DNA from: Saposhnikovia divaricata
Taxonomy: Eukaryota; Streptophyta; Magnoliopsida; Apiales; Apiaceae
Direction of reading: 5' to 3'
Length of the DNA: 64,000 nucleotides
Assembly (NCBI GenBank): GCA_036435485.1
Contig: CM071598.1
Span: forward strand, 144,068,148-144,132,147
Notes under the pieces: generated by a model
Seen by the model: only the letters and a program-made list of their open reading frames with translations
Database searches by the model: none
Told to the model about the DNA's origin: nothing
Shown here: in pieces, positions 1 through 11,188 of the stretch
Position numbering within the stretch: the first letter of the stretch is position 1
Layout of the letters: each line of letters starts with the position of its first letter
Position numbers and translations under genes: made by a program

Positions 1-977
1 ACTATATAAAAAAAGTTTTATACTAGTGCGTTTCAAATTTACAATATTTAAACGTTTAATTGAAAATTCAATGTAACATCGAGTAAAATAAATAAACATA
101 TAAATTTTTGAATAATTAAATAATTTGAATCAATCACTTTTTAACAAAAAAATAATCGATATGGTTAATATTATATTATAGAGGTTTTTTGATAAATAAA
201 TTGTTAAAAGTAATTTTTTGATTTTACTTTTTTTTAAAAAAAAAAAGCTATTTGCAAATTTACCATCTTAACTGCAATTATACCAATTTATTTTTAAAAA
301 TTGCAAAAATACACACACTCTTCCATCCCATTTAAGAAATAAATTACCTTCCACAAATAATTTCACAACAAATGTCGGACCAAAGAATAAAGGTTTTTAT
401 TGAGAAGATAGTGCTTAGTGTAGAACTAAAAGCTTCATAAAATCTGAATCACTTTTGGATAAAAATAGAGAGTTTTGATTCCCAATAAATGTTATCTAAA
501 AACGCAAGTTTAGCAAATTTGCAGTCAGGCAAGTGAGTAACAACAGTACAAAGCAAAAAGTGACTGCCTTTTGTTGCTAGAAATATTGGATACATTGTAT
601 CTTTAACATCAATTGCTAAAATACGGGATTGCAAAATACGGGATGTAACTAAAATCTACCGGATGCAACTTTTTTAACAAATTAGCAAATCTGAAAGTAA
701 CCCAAATCAAACAAACGCAACACCCAAAGTCACCGAAATCAACCAAATGTAACACCCAAAGTCACCGAAATCAACCAAACGCAACTTCATCCAAAATCAA
801 CCAAAATCTAAAACAAAACCTTCAAATCCAAAAGCAACTCAAATCAATTAAATCTCTCTCCGGCGAAACTCAATATTCCCCTACGGGGCCGTCATTAGAT
901 CGGAATCGAAAGAGGTTGTCGTGGTGGGTGTGGGAAGGGGGAAGGGGAAAAGGCAAAAAAAAAAAAGCATATGTGAT
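1..977. other. AT-rich intergenic DNA
   Basis: No credible coding region is seen. The stretch is AT-rich with homopolymer runs. Positions 719-750 and 751-782 are a direct tandem duplication of a 32-bp unit beginning AACACCCAAAGTCACCGAAA, differing only at the 3' edge. A slightly GC-richer patch lies around 855-950. Confidence 0.6.
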
Positions 978-979
978 TA

Positions 980-1154
980 CAGTTAAACCTCGATAAATGA
1001 ATACGCTCGGTACCGAAAAATTTTATTCATTAATCGAGATTATTCATTTATCGAGGTCAAAAATATACTGTCTCTATTATGTCGGAACCGTAAAAAATTA
1101 TTCATTTGATGAGGTTATTCGTTTATCGAATATTCATTTATCGAGGTTCTACTG
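980..1154. mobile_element. Emigrant-like (pogo/mariner) MITE
   Basis: A 175-bp element with terminal inverted repeats. The left end begins CAGTTAAACCTCGATAAATG and the reverse complement of the right end begins CAGTAGAACCTCGATAAATG. It is flanked by TA at 978-979 and 1155-1156. The Emigrant family of plants has a ~24-bp inverted repeat of the form CAGTAAAACCTCTATAAATT with a TA target duplication, so the assignment follows from the termini. There is no coding capacity; it would need a pogo-like transposase elsewhere. Confidence 0.85.
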
Positions 1155-1431
1155 TATATATATGCGTATGTATATACATAGAAGTGTGTATAAATAAGGG
1201 ATATGTGAGTATGTGTACAAAGAAGAGTGAACAAAGAATAGAGATATAAGATGGAAAGATGAGAGAATGAAGGAAAGAAATGGGAACACTGTAAAAGAAA
1301 AAAGGAAAAAGAACGTATATTTGCAATGAATATAGTATGATTGCAATGAATTCTGAGAGACCGTATTATTGCAAAAAAATATTAAAATTTTAGTAAATAC
1401 GATAATTTCTCTATATTATATCCTTATTATA

Positions 1432-2450
1432 TCCTTATATATAATAAGCGTAAGAGGGATCTTATCCATAATTTTGGTTTGGTCACTGTACCGCCAAAAT
1501 AATCTCAACCATCAAATATAATATTTTTAAAAATAGACGAACAAGATTACATCATATTAAAAAGAAAATTATAATCTAAAAAGAATATAATTAAAAAGGT
1601 TGTATAAGAATTGAATTTTAAAAAAAAGTTATAATCTGAAAAGGATGTAAAATATTGTATTAGAACTGAATTTTATTTATTTATTTATTATTAATATTTA
1701 AAAAGGTTCATATTTACTATATATTTAGGCTCTATATATCTCGAGATATAGAAATCAGATTTGGATGATTTTACAGTCCACGTGAAACTCATAAAATTAT
1801 CTTTAATTTAGTAATGATTTAACAATTATTATCCAAATGGAAACACTCAGAATCTCAAAAGAAAATATAATTACGAATTTTTACATTAATCCTATTTAGT
1901 GTAGAATACCTACATAATTATCCTATCAATATAGAAAACCTAATTATATATGATTTAAATAATTGACAAGCACTTTTTCGTATTTCAATATAAATACACT
2001 TTTTACTTTACAAGTTAAAATATTAAATATTTTTTATGCTAGATCCAACGTTTTTTATCTATTTATTTTAAGATCTAACAGTTCTCTTATATTTATTTTA
2101 TCATACTGAGGACCAGACTACCAACTACCAAAATTTTGGACAAAATCCCTCCTACACTTATTATTAAAGCTGTATTTGGTTGTTAGTACAACTATCTTCA
2201 AATAATTGAAGGTTATTTTGATAATCAAAACAAAATATAAGTAGATTTCCTAAATAAAATAGAATTTTCAATATAAAAAATTGTCAATTTCATTTCTCTT
2301 TTGTTTCTTGGTAGTTTTAATTGGAGAAAATTGTTAAATTATCACTAAATTAAAGATTATTTTGTTAATTTCACATAGGCTGTAAAATCATCCAAATCAA
2401 GTTTTAAGAATTCAATATAAAACACATAAAAATTTGTCCGTGTAAAATCT

Positions 2451-2487
<37 letters not shown>

Positions 2488-2595
2488 ATTTCATAACAAC
2501 AATTTGATATGTAAACTATTAACAAATAAATAATAAAAAGAATAATATAACAAATATTACCAAAAGAGTCGTGCGTTGCACGGGTTATAAGCTAG
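1432..2595 (+). mobile_element. Non-autonomous Helitron (copy 1)
   Basis: The 5' end is TCCTTATATATAATAAGCGT and the 3' end is CTAG (2592-2595), preceded by a hairpin CGTGC-GTT-GCACG at 2570-2582. The insertion lies between A (1431) and T (2596). TC start, subterminal GC hairpin, CTRR end and A/T insertion are the Helitron hallmarks. A (TA)n tract sits near 2453-2484. No Rep/helicase coding sequence is present. A full-length relative lies on the opposite strand at 39125-40338 and confirms both ends. Confidence 0.88.
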
Positions 2596-3513
2596 TATAT
2601 AATAAGCGTAATAATGATCTTATCTATAATTCTGGTCACTATACCGCCAAAATAATCTCAATCGTCGAATATAATTTTAAAAATACACGATTAAGATTAT
2701 ATCATATTAAAAAGAAAATTATAATCTAAGAAGGATATAATTAAAAAAGGTTATATTAGAATTGAATTTCAAAAAGAAAATTATAATCTGAAAAGGATAT
2801 AATTAAAAAAGGTTGTATTAGAATTGAATTTTATTTTTACATTAATCGTATTTAGAGTAGAAGACCTACATTGATAATCCTATTCAATTTAAAAAACCTA
2901 ATTATATATGATTTAAATCTTTGACATTCATTTTTTCGTATTTCAATATAAATACGGTTTTAAGTTTACGTGTTAAAATATAAAATATTTTTTATGCTAG
3001 ATCCAACGTTTTTCATCTATTTATTTTAAGATCTAACGATTCTTATTTACTTTGTCGTAAACGACTACCAAAGATTTGGACAAATCCATCTTACACTTAT
3101 TATTAAAATTGTATTCGGTTGTTAGTACAACTATCTTCAAATAATATGAAGGTTATTTTGACTATTGAAACGAAATATAAGTAGGTTTTCCTAAATTGAA
3201 TAGAATTTTCATCGTAAAAAATCGTCAATTTCTTTTCTCTTTTGTTTGTTGGTAGTTTTAATTGGAATATAATTGTTAAACCATCACTAAATTAAAGATT
3301 ATTTCGTTAATTTCACATGACCTGTAAATCGTCCAAATCAAATTTTAAGAAATCAAGATAAAACACATAGTAGATTGAACGTGTAAAATCTTATATATAT
3401 CAATTTTTTAACAACAATTTGATATGTAAACTAATAACGAATAAATATTAAAAAAATTAATATAATTATAGATAATAGAAAAGGAATCGTGCATTTCACG
3501 GGTTATAAGCTAG
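2596..3513 (+). mobile_element. Non-autonomous Helitron (copy 2), 5' truncated
   Basis: It begins TATATAATAAGCGTAATAAT directly after the CTAG of copy 1, so it lacks roughly the first seven bases of the family start. It follows the family sequence to a hairpin near 3488-3500 (CGTG/CACG, weakened by mutation) and ends CTAG at 3510-3513. The interior is diverged from copy 1 but colinear. Non-coding. Confidence 0.8.
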
Positions 3514-4225
3514 TTATATATAATAAATATAATATGATCTTATCTAGTTTTTTTATTTTTTTTTGAATAAAAAGGAATCAATTCATTAATCAAAAGCCAT
3601 ACGGCGAAAAAAATACTGCAAGCAATTGGATCTTAAAATATATAGATGTGAATCATAGATCTCATACATAGTCTGATTATATTCCGATACTGAAAGTAAA
3701 TTTAATAATCTAAATCAAATATAAATATAAGTAGATCTTCTAAATTGAATAGAATATGATCTAATATTAGAATAAGTTTATTTAATTAATAGTAGGATTA
3801 TATTAAATATGAAAAAGTAAAATTTAAAAATTTAAACCAAATATAAGTAGATTTTCTAAATTAAATAGAATTCTCAATGTAAAAATTCCTAAACTTTTTT
3901 TCTCTTCAATTTTCTACTAGTTTCAGTTGGATAATAATTATTAAACCATCACTAAATTATAAAGATAACTTCTTGAGTTTTGCATGGCCGGTAAAATAGT
4001 CTAAATCTAATTTTTAGAACACAAGATAGAGTAAAATAGTAAATTGGCCGTGTGAAGTCTAATAAAAAATATTTTTTAATAAATTTATAATCAAATTTGG
4101 TTATTTTTCTCTAAATCTTTCAAATTTAAAAGTTTCTTATTTTCTTTAATAAAATATTAAAATTTATCGAATAAAAATCAAATTCAATATAAAAAACTTT
4201 AATTAATATAATATTAAAAAAACTT
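3514..4225 (+). mobile_element. Helitron copy 3 fragment and degenerate Helitron interior
   Basis: Immediately after the CTAG of copy 2 comes TTATATATAATAAATATAAT, the family 5' end lacking only TCC, continuing to about 3548. It is then broken by unrelated sequence (3549-3700, an A/T-tract with GAATAAAAAGGAATCAATTC). From about 3715, and clearly from 3840 to 4060, segments match the Helitron interior (for example the stretch around AAGTAGATTTTCTAAATT). No 3' terminus was found, so this copy is incomplete. Confidence 0.55.
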
Positions 4226-4440
4226 GAGAATTTACCAAAAATACTAGGTTTCAAGTTTTTTTTTGCAAAAATACCATCTTCTTTAATTCATTGCATATTT
4301 ACTATCTCAAGTTTCTTAATTGCAAAAATACTATCTTTCCTTTTCCAACCCTTTTTTCTTATTTTTTAAAAAATAATTTGGATGAACAGTAACCTGTTCA
4401 TCGACTTTTTTTTTCTTTTTTCTTTTTTTTTTAAGGTGGG

Positions 4441-4559
4441 ATGATATGTTGGATTTGGGTTGCAAGGGGTAATATTCAACTTAATGCAACCACATGCAAC
4501 TCAATTGGTGGATTTGGGTTTCAAGGCCCCGCCAGGAGCAATATTCAATTGAATGCAAC
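4441..4559. repeat. Left part of the GCAACCACATGCAACT repeat
   Basis: About two copies of a ~60-70-bp unit: TGGATTTGGGTT, CAAGGCCCCGCCAGG, CAATATTCAA, then AATGCAAC. The last eight bases, 4552-4559 (AATGCAAC), are the target duplication of the adjacent hAT element. The same array resumes at 7085. Confidence 0.8.
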
Positions 4560-7084
4560 TAGACCTGGCAAAATGGGTCTGGATCCGAGGAACCGAACCG
4601 AAATTTGTGGAACCGAGATCCGAATTTTTATCTGAATTAGAAAATCCGAAAGTTAACCGAATCCGAAACAACCCGAACCGAACCGAAGTTTATCCCAAAT
4701 AGTAAAATTCGTCAATGATCCGAAAAACCAATTTGATCCGATCCGAAAATTATCCGAACCGAAAATTTAACCGAAAATAATCCGAATAATTGATCCGAAA
4801 ATGAAATGAAACCGATCAAACCCGAATAAAAAATTATATAATTCGAATATGATTCGAGTTATTATATTTAATGTAAATCCGATATTGAAAATACATTACC
4901 AAATTTTGCTTGTACTAATCAATTTAGTTGTTTATTGCTAAGATCTCAAACAAAAACAATATTTGTTTTTTAAAAAATTTGGGAACATCAATAAATTAGA
5001 TATATTTTAACATCCGTACGGTTGGATCGTCGGAATTAATTTTAAAAAAATTGAAAAAATAATCCGTGACAAAACACTAATCACTTGTACTAGTCAATTT
5101 AGTTATTTATTGCTAAGATCTCAAACTAAAATAATTTTTTTATTTTTTAAAAATTTGGGAACATCAATTAATTATATATATCTTATCATCTGTATGATTG
5201 GATCATCAATAATTATTTTCAACAAAATCAAACAAAAGTCTGTGATAAAGCACTAGTTACTAGTATTAGTCAATTTAGTTGTTGATTGCTAAGATCTCAA
5301 ACCAAAATAATTTTTTATTTTTTGAAAATTTGGGAACATCAATAAATTGGATATATCTTAACATCTGTAAGGTTGGATCGTCGAGAATTATTTTTAAGAA
5401 AAACCGAAACAAGAGTACGTGACAAAACACTAATTACTAGTAACAATCAATTTAGTTAGATATTGCTAAAATCTCAAAATAAAATAAAATTTTATTTTTT
5501 GAAAATTTGGGAACATCAATAAATTAGATATATCTTAACATCCGTACGGTTGGATTATCGAGAATTATTTTTAAAAAATTAGAAACAAGGATCCATGACA
5601 AAGCAATAGTTACTAGTACAAGTCAATTTTGTTATTTATTGCAAATATTTCAAACTAAAATATTTTTTTATTTTTTGAAAATTTGGGAATATCAATAAAT
5701 TAGATATATCTTAACATCTTTACGGTTGGATCGTCAAGAATTATTTTTATAAAAATTGAAACAAAAGTCCGAGACAAAGCACTAGTTACCAGTACTACTT
5801 AATATAGTTGTTTATTGCTAAGATCTCAAAACAAAATAATTTTTTTATTTTATTAAAATTTTGGAACATCAATAAATTAGATATATCTTAACATTAGTAC
5901 AGTTGAATTGTCGAGAATTATTTTTAAAAAAATCAAAACAAAATTTTCGTGATAAAGCACTAGTTACTAGTATCAGCCAATTTAGTTTTTTATTGCTGAG
6001 ATCTCAAACCAAAATAATTTTTTATTTTTAAAAATTTGGGAACATTAATAAATTATATATATTTTAACATCCATACGGTTGGATCATCGAAAATTATTTT
6101 TAAAATAATTGAAACAACAGTCCGTGACAAAGCAATAATTACTAGTACTAGTCAATTTAGTTATTTAATGCTAATATCTGAAACCAAAATAATTTTTATT
6201 TTTTAAAAATTTTTGAACATCAATAAATTAAACATCCGTACGATTGGATCGTCGAGAATTATTTTTAAAAAAATTAAAACAAAAGTTCGTGACAAAGTTC
6301 TATTTATAGTTATTAGTATCAGTCAATTTAGTTGTTTATTGTTAAGATCTTAAACCAAAAAAATTCTTTAAATTTTGAAAATTTGGGAACATCAATAAAT
6401 TAGATATATCTTAACTCCGTACGGTTGGATCATCGAGAATTATTTTAAAAAAATAGGAAGAATGATCTATGACAAAGCACTAGTTACTAGTATCCGTCAA
6501 TTTAGTTGTTTATTGCTATGATCTCAAAACTAAATAAGTTTTTTATTTTTTGAAAATTTGGGAACATCAATAAGTTAGATTTATTTTAACATTCGTATGG
6601 TTGGATCGTCGAGAATTATTTTTAAAAAGATCGAAACAACAGTTAGTCACAAAGCACTAGTTAATATTATTAGTCAATTTAGTTGTTTATTAATAAGATC
6701 TCAAACCAAAATAATTTGTACTTTTTAAAAATATGGGAAAATCACTAAATTTGATATATCTTGACAAATGCGACTCGGACCGAATTTTCCTACATCCAAA
6801 CAGAATCTGATCTGATACAGTAAATATTCGAAGAAGAACAGAATCCAATTTGATCCGATATTAATCCAAAATTTATCTGATTTAAATCCGAATTTGACCT
6901 GAACCAAATTATATCCGATCCGAACCGAACAGTCCCAAAAATATACCTTAATCGAAAGTGGATCCGAACCGAATCACATCCGATTCGAACCGAACGGGCT
7001 CTAAATATATCATAACCGAAAGTGGATCCGATCCGAAGCAGATCCGATCCGAAACCGATCCGTTTACCCGATTTACCAGGTCTA
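4560..7084. mobile_element. Non-autonomous hAT element with internal tandem array
   Basis: A 2525-bp element bounded by TAGACCTGGCAAAATGGGTC at the left and, reverse-complemented, TAGACCTGGTAAATCGGGTA at the right. The flanking 8-bp duplication AATGCAAC (4552-4559 and 7085-7092) is perfect and is the size made by hAT transposases. Subterminal regions (about 4585-4850 and 6860-7070) are crowded with CCGAACCGAA-type motifs, possible transposase-binding sites. Oddly, they lie in the same orientation at both ends. The middle is a ~176-bp tandem array. No transposase coding sequence is visible. Confidence 0.88.
4870..6770. repeat. ~176-bp tandem array, about 11 copies
   Basis: The register motif GGGAACATCAATAAATTAGA or its variants recurs at about 4981, 5157, 5332, 5509, 5685, 5862, 6038, 6213, 6385, 6559 and 6735, giving spacings of 172-177 bp. 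Each unit also has GGTTGGATCGTCGAGAATTA and TAGTCAATTTAGTTGTTTAT. Copies are diverged by point changes, suggesting an old array. It lies wholly inside the hAT element. Confidence 0.92.
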
Positions 7085-7325
7085 AATGCAACCACATGCA
7101 ACTGAATTGGTGGATTTTGGTTTCAAGGCCCCCCAGGGGCAATATTCAACCACATGCAACTGAATTGGTGGATTTGGGTTTCAAGGCCCCGCCAGGGGCA
7201 ATATTCAACTGAATGCAACCACATGCAACTGAATTGGTGGATTTGGGTTTCAAGGCCCCGCCAGGGGCAATATTCAACCGCATGCAACCACATGCAACTG
7301 AATTGGTGGATTTGGGTTTCACGGC
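7085..7325. repeat. GCAACCACATGCAACT array, middle segment
   Basis: Four registers of GGTGGATTT at about 7109, 7167, 7236 and 7305 give periods of 58, 69 and 69 bp. The 58-bp spacing reflects absence of the short CTGAATGCAAC piece in one unit. The final unit is cut by the LTR of element B at 7326; ACGGC at 7321-7325 is the target duplication. Confidence 0.88.
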
Positions 7326-8792
7326 TGATAAGTGGATTTTATATCCACTTGGAGCGTTCCATATCGGCTTAAATTGATTGTTTTGGACTCAAGTTGTTGT
7401 AGTTTTGATGTGTTTTGCTTAGTTGTGCAGAATTACGAGAATGTTGACTAAGGTGGATGCTTCTATAATTTTTGGGGAATTAATTGATTAAAATTCGAAT
7501 TTCTGAGAAGGGTTGCGCAGTCTACACTGTTGTGGCCATATCTTGAGTTCTAGAAGTTCGTTTGAGGCCCGTAAGCAGTCCACGCGAAGATAATGAGATT
7601 CTCTATCATTCTAAAGTAGTCCAGAGGTCCAGTTACGTTGGGAACGTTCCAGAAAATCTGAAGAAAAGTCAGCCACGAATTTTCCTTAAAAAATAGAATC
7701 AATTTAGGAAACGTATCTTGCAGAAATTCTATTATAATTCTGTTTTTGTATTTTCTTGCTGGGCAAGACTTGGAGTGCCTATATAAACACATCCAAACCC
7801 TTGTAAATTAGACAATTAGAATTAGATAATTAGACAATTATATATCTTGTACATAATATAGCTTAGATCTGCAAGGGAGAAAAGGGGAGAAAGATTCAAC
7901 GCTCGTGACAAGCAACAGATCTAGATCTACTTCATCTTTTGTATCATAGATTTGTTTCTTAACTCTTGTTTTATTAATATTATTACTTTCTTCCATATCT
8001 TGTTTGTTATCATGGTTTCACTTGATCCCATGATGACGAGAGGTTCAATTATGAACTAATCGTTGTCATGGGATTCTAACGGATTTATTTATGGAGCTTT
8101 AGTATCTTGATGCTTTAAAGATCTGTGTGTGATGTATATTTGATATCCTCGTATGGTTATGCTTAATTGTTAGATGCGTAGCTAACATCTAATTTGTTAA
8201 TCTCTTGTGAAGTGAAAGTGGATCTTGAGATTTAGAACTTGCCATGCTAGCATAGGTTCATGATTGTTATCAACATGATTCGTAGTATGAGATGAGAATA
8301 CTTATATTGCCCTTTGTGATCTTTATGGATAACTTGTTCTTCAACCGTTATGTTTTCAAATTCTATAGACATATAGGGTCTAAGCATAATTGGCGTCTAT
8401 TCATCTTCTATCTCTTTTGTGGATGTATGTTTAGTTTGGTATACGTATACAAAGAGGTAGCGTGTACTTGTTTCGTGTTGTCCGATCAGATATCATAACC
8501 ATTGCACATAGTGATTAAAGGCGTCAGATCTAAGCGAAGTATTTAATGAAGTTAGGATTCCATGTTTTTCTCGCATATAAGTAGTTAGTAATTTGTAGTT
8601 TGTTAATTTGTATCCTAGTTAATTATAGTTAGTAAAAACTTAATATTGTTAATTGTCTTAGCAGTGCATAATAACCATACATTGTTGCATAGGTACAAAA
8701 CTGAATTGAAACCTAAGATCTCTGTGGGAACGAACTTGACTTCTATCTGTATTACTTGTGACCACGTACGCTTGTGTGATTTAGGGTTAACA
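7326..8792 (+). repeat. 5' LTR of element B
   Basis: Starts TGATAAGTGGATTTTATATC and ends GGGTTAACA. The first ~25 bases form an imperfect palindrome (AAGTGGAT...ATCCACTT). The promoter block CTTGCTGGGCAAG lies at 7755-7767, with TATATAA at 7780-7786, thirteen bases downstream. Transcription would start a little past 7800. Confidence 0.93.
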
Positions 8793-8798
8793 AGTTTT

Positions 8799-8816
8799 TG
8801 GCGCCGCTGCCGGGGA
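8799..8816 (+). promoter_or_regulatory. Primer-binding site, tRNA-Asp type (element B)
   Basis: TGGCGCCGCTGCCGGGGA, six bases after the LTR end. It complements the 3' end of plant tRNA-Asp (ends CCCGGCAACGGCGCCA) with one mismatch. It primes minus-strand DNA synthesis. Confidence 0.85.
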
Positions 8817-8940
8817 TCATCGGTGTTTTATTTTTGGTTTATGTGCTTGTCAATAGTGGTCGTTAGAGTTCACTGACTCGGATTTGTTTTTCTTACCTAT
8901 TTTGTAGTTTGGTGAGTTTTAGGTACTTGAGTTTTTGAAG

Positions 8941-9870
8941 ATGGCATGCGAGGAGTTGCCATGGTGGGCATATTCGAGGACATCCATGCCTTATCAATGT
9001 GAGTGGTGTTTTGGCGTTCATGATCCCTGACAATATTGTTACTACGAAGGAGTTGATCCATATGTCAGTTATGAGGAACAACCATATTTTCCATACCATC
9101 CTCAACAGTACCAGTAAGATGTTCCAGACATGTCATATTTCTTTGGAAGTGAAGAGTTTCAACATCAGCAACCTACTCCTACTTTTCAGTCAGATGAGGT
9201 TGATGATTTGAAGGAGATTAGGAAGGAGATTAGGATGCTTGTAGAGGGTCATGAGAAGAATCTCAAATCTATGGAGACACTAGTTGCTCAAGTTTTGAGT
9301 GTCTTGGAACAAGAGAAACAGCAATCCATACGAGAGGCAATTCCAGAAAATAATGATGACTTGGAGCAAGGTACTGCATGCATAATTGAAGAAGACAAAT
9401 TCCAAGAGGAGGTGAGTGTTCACAAGCCATGTGAGGAATTTGATCCAGCTAGTGATGTGGATGATTTGGAAAGGGCAAAATTTGAGACAGACACTGATGA
9501 GCTGCACAAATTTCAAGAATTGGTATGTGCGTACCAAGAGGATGAAGAACATGGGAAAGATGCAGGTCTTCTACTTATCTCAGAGTTTAAAGATGGAGGG
9601 AGCGCATTAGAGCCAATGGAGGAAGTTCTCTTTGAGGAACCAAAGGCTTCAGAAACTTACATTTACCCTCCTCCATTATATTCAAGCGTAGCCCGTGAGT
9701 GTGTGTTGTTCTACAAATTGACAGATTTTGGGTCAACAAAAGAAGGCATTGGAACAGGACATATTTGTTATACGAATATGCCAAGCGAGGAGAAGGGGCA
9801 GAAAGTGTGCCGCCGTGATGACGATGAAGTCTCGCGAAGAGAGGACCAGGCAAACTATTATCATCCTTAA
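8941..9870 (+). pseudogene. Interrupted unknown-function ORF of element B
   Basis: Reading from the ATG at 8941, one frame runs to the TAA at 9868-9870 (about 309 codons) but is broken by TGA at 9028-9030 and TAA at 9115-9117. The longest open part, from the ATG at 9130, is 246 codons. The N-terminal part is Tyr/Pro/Gln-rich (EEQPYFPYHPQQYQ). The middle has a heptad-like segment (KEIRKEIRMLVEGHEKNLK) suggesting a coiled coil. The C-terminal half is strongly acidic, then basic (KVCRRDDDEVSRRED). I recognise no Gag, protease or polymerase motif. Two conserved stem-loops follow the stop. Why it is kept in a non-autonomous element is unknown. Confidence 0.6.
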
Positions 9871-9884
9871 TGGAGGCTTGGAAG

Positions 9885-9935
9885 TAACGTCAAGCTATTG
9901 ACGTTAAAGAAGCGCTTCGTGGGAGGCAACCCACG
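9885..9935 (+). promoter_or_regulatory. Conserved double stem-loop after the stop codon (element B)
   Basis: Stem-loop 1 at 9885-9906 pairs TAACGTCAA with TTGACGTTA around GCTA. Stem-loop 2 at 9918-9935 pairs CGTGGG with CCCACG around AGGCAA. Element A has the same pair at 25929-25950 and 25964-25981, with two compensatory changes in the first stem. The hairpin DNA is read directly; a role in RNA packaging, dimerisation or export is inference. Confidence 0.75.
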
Positions 9936-9949
9936 CATTAGTGTAGGAA

Positions 9950-10190
9950 AAAAAAAACAAAAAGAGTGTTGAAAAAAAAAACACAAAAAGAGTGTTGAGA
10001 AAAAAAAAACAAAAAGAGTGTTGAAAAAAAAATGAGTGTTGTGAAAAAAAAAATTGTTGTATTCATAAAATAAAAAAAAAATTGCCAGTCTCACAGGTTG
10101 CGCCTGCGTGACGCAGTCTGCGCCTGCGTTACTGGATGTCGCGCAGGCTGTGCCTGCGTGACGCAGGTTGCGCCTACGTGACAGCCTTTG
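9950..10190 (+). repeat. A-rich short repeats and GC palindromes (element B)
   Basis: From 9950 to about 10080, A-tracts alternate with AAAAAGAGTGTTGA repeated four to five times. From 10095 to 10185 comes a GC-rich block of CGCAGGTTGCGCCTGCGT-type units, including a hairpin at about 10158-10182. The equivalent block in element A lies at 26060-26190. Confidence 0.8.
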
Positions 10191-11188
10191 TAGTGCCAGG
10201 TTTTTTCAGCTGTTGTATAAAAAAAAAAATTCTTTTTCGTTCTTTTTTCTTTCAACCCCAATTCTTTTCTACTCTTTTTCTTTCATCCCTAAACCTATTC
10301 CTAATTCTATTTCAATTCCAAAACCTCCATCTCCTATTCAAATCTCTAATCCTATATCTATTCTAATTCTTTTTCTCTAAATTATTAAATCCTTTTTCTA
10401 TCTTACCTCAAATTCATACCCACTCAAAATTTCTCCTGTACACATTCAAATTTATATTCATCCTATCACTCCATTATATATACACACCCATACATACAAA
10501 TCCAATTCCTCTTCTATTTATTTAAATTCAATTCTAAAGAGGAATTAATTACAAGTTCACCTCTTTGATTCGTAATTGGTTTATCTTTTTCTCTGATCTT
10601 ATTTTTTATTACGAATTTGTGTTCTTGTAATTGGGGGTTTTGTAGTATTCTTGAAGTGGCCAGTCTATGGAGCTCGTACGCATTATCCTCCACCAGATTC
10701 ATCCGAGGAGGGTGATGACTCATCTAGTTAGGTATGTTTTCTACTTTTCCTCGTATTTACTTCCATTCAATGTGGACATTGAATATTTTAAGTTTGGGGG
10801 TGGTTTGAGGGTTTAGTAGTTGTTGTTGTATTATGTGTTCATGTAGGATTTCATGCTTTGCATATTAGTAGTAGTAAATCATGCATGTATGTTCGTATTA
10901 ATTATGTTTGTTTCATATATGACATTCTGTTTTTATTTTTCGTATACCATGTGAGTTCATATTAGTTGCATTCATACATTGCATTGCATTAGGTTAAATG
11001 GATTTTGTGGGTACATTCGCTATAGGCCCTCACGAGACCTTACTCGTCCACTGGGGCTGCCTAGGGGTTTAAAGGGCTTGTTGCATATGCCAAATGCAAC
11101 CGTGATCACCTACGGAAGTGGTACTAGTTAATTAGTTAGTTGTAATTGTTTATGCTTGAGGACAAGCATCGGTTTAAGTTTGGGGGTG
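10191..11188 (+). other. Non-coding 3' internal region with polypurine tract (element B)
   Basis: No convincing coding sequence. Three segments are nearly identical to element A: about 10530-10625 (CTAAAGAGGAATTAATTACA), 10730-10860 (TACTTCCATTCAATGTGGAC) and 10975-11188 (CTATAGGCCCTCACGAGACC). The last ends in the polypurine tract AAGTTTGGGGGTG directly before the 3' LTR. A second copy of the G-tract occurs at about 10789-10803. Confidence 0.75.

Noticed and set aside
1432..3548. Rep/helicase gene in the Helitrons
   Set aside because: No open frame of useful length exists; all Helitrons here are short and non-autonomous.
4870..6770. Possible centromeric satellite locus
   Set aside because: Only about eleven diverged copies, entirely inside a hAT element with a clear target duplication; it is not a megabase-type array, though the unit length is noted.
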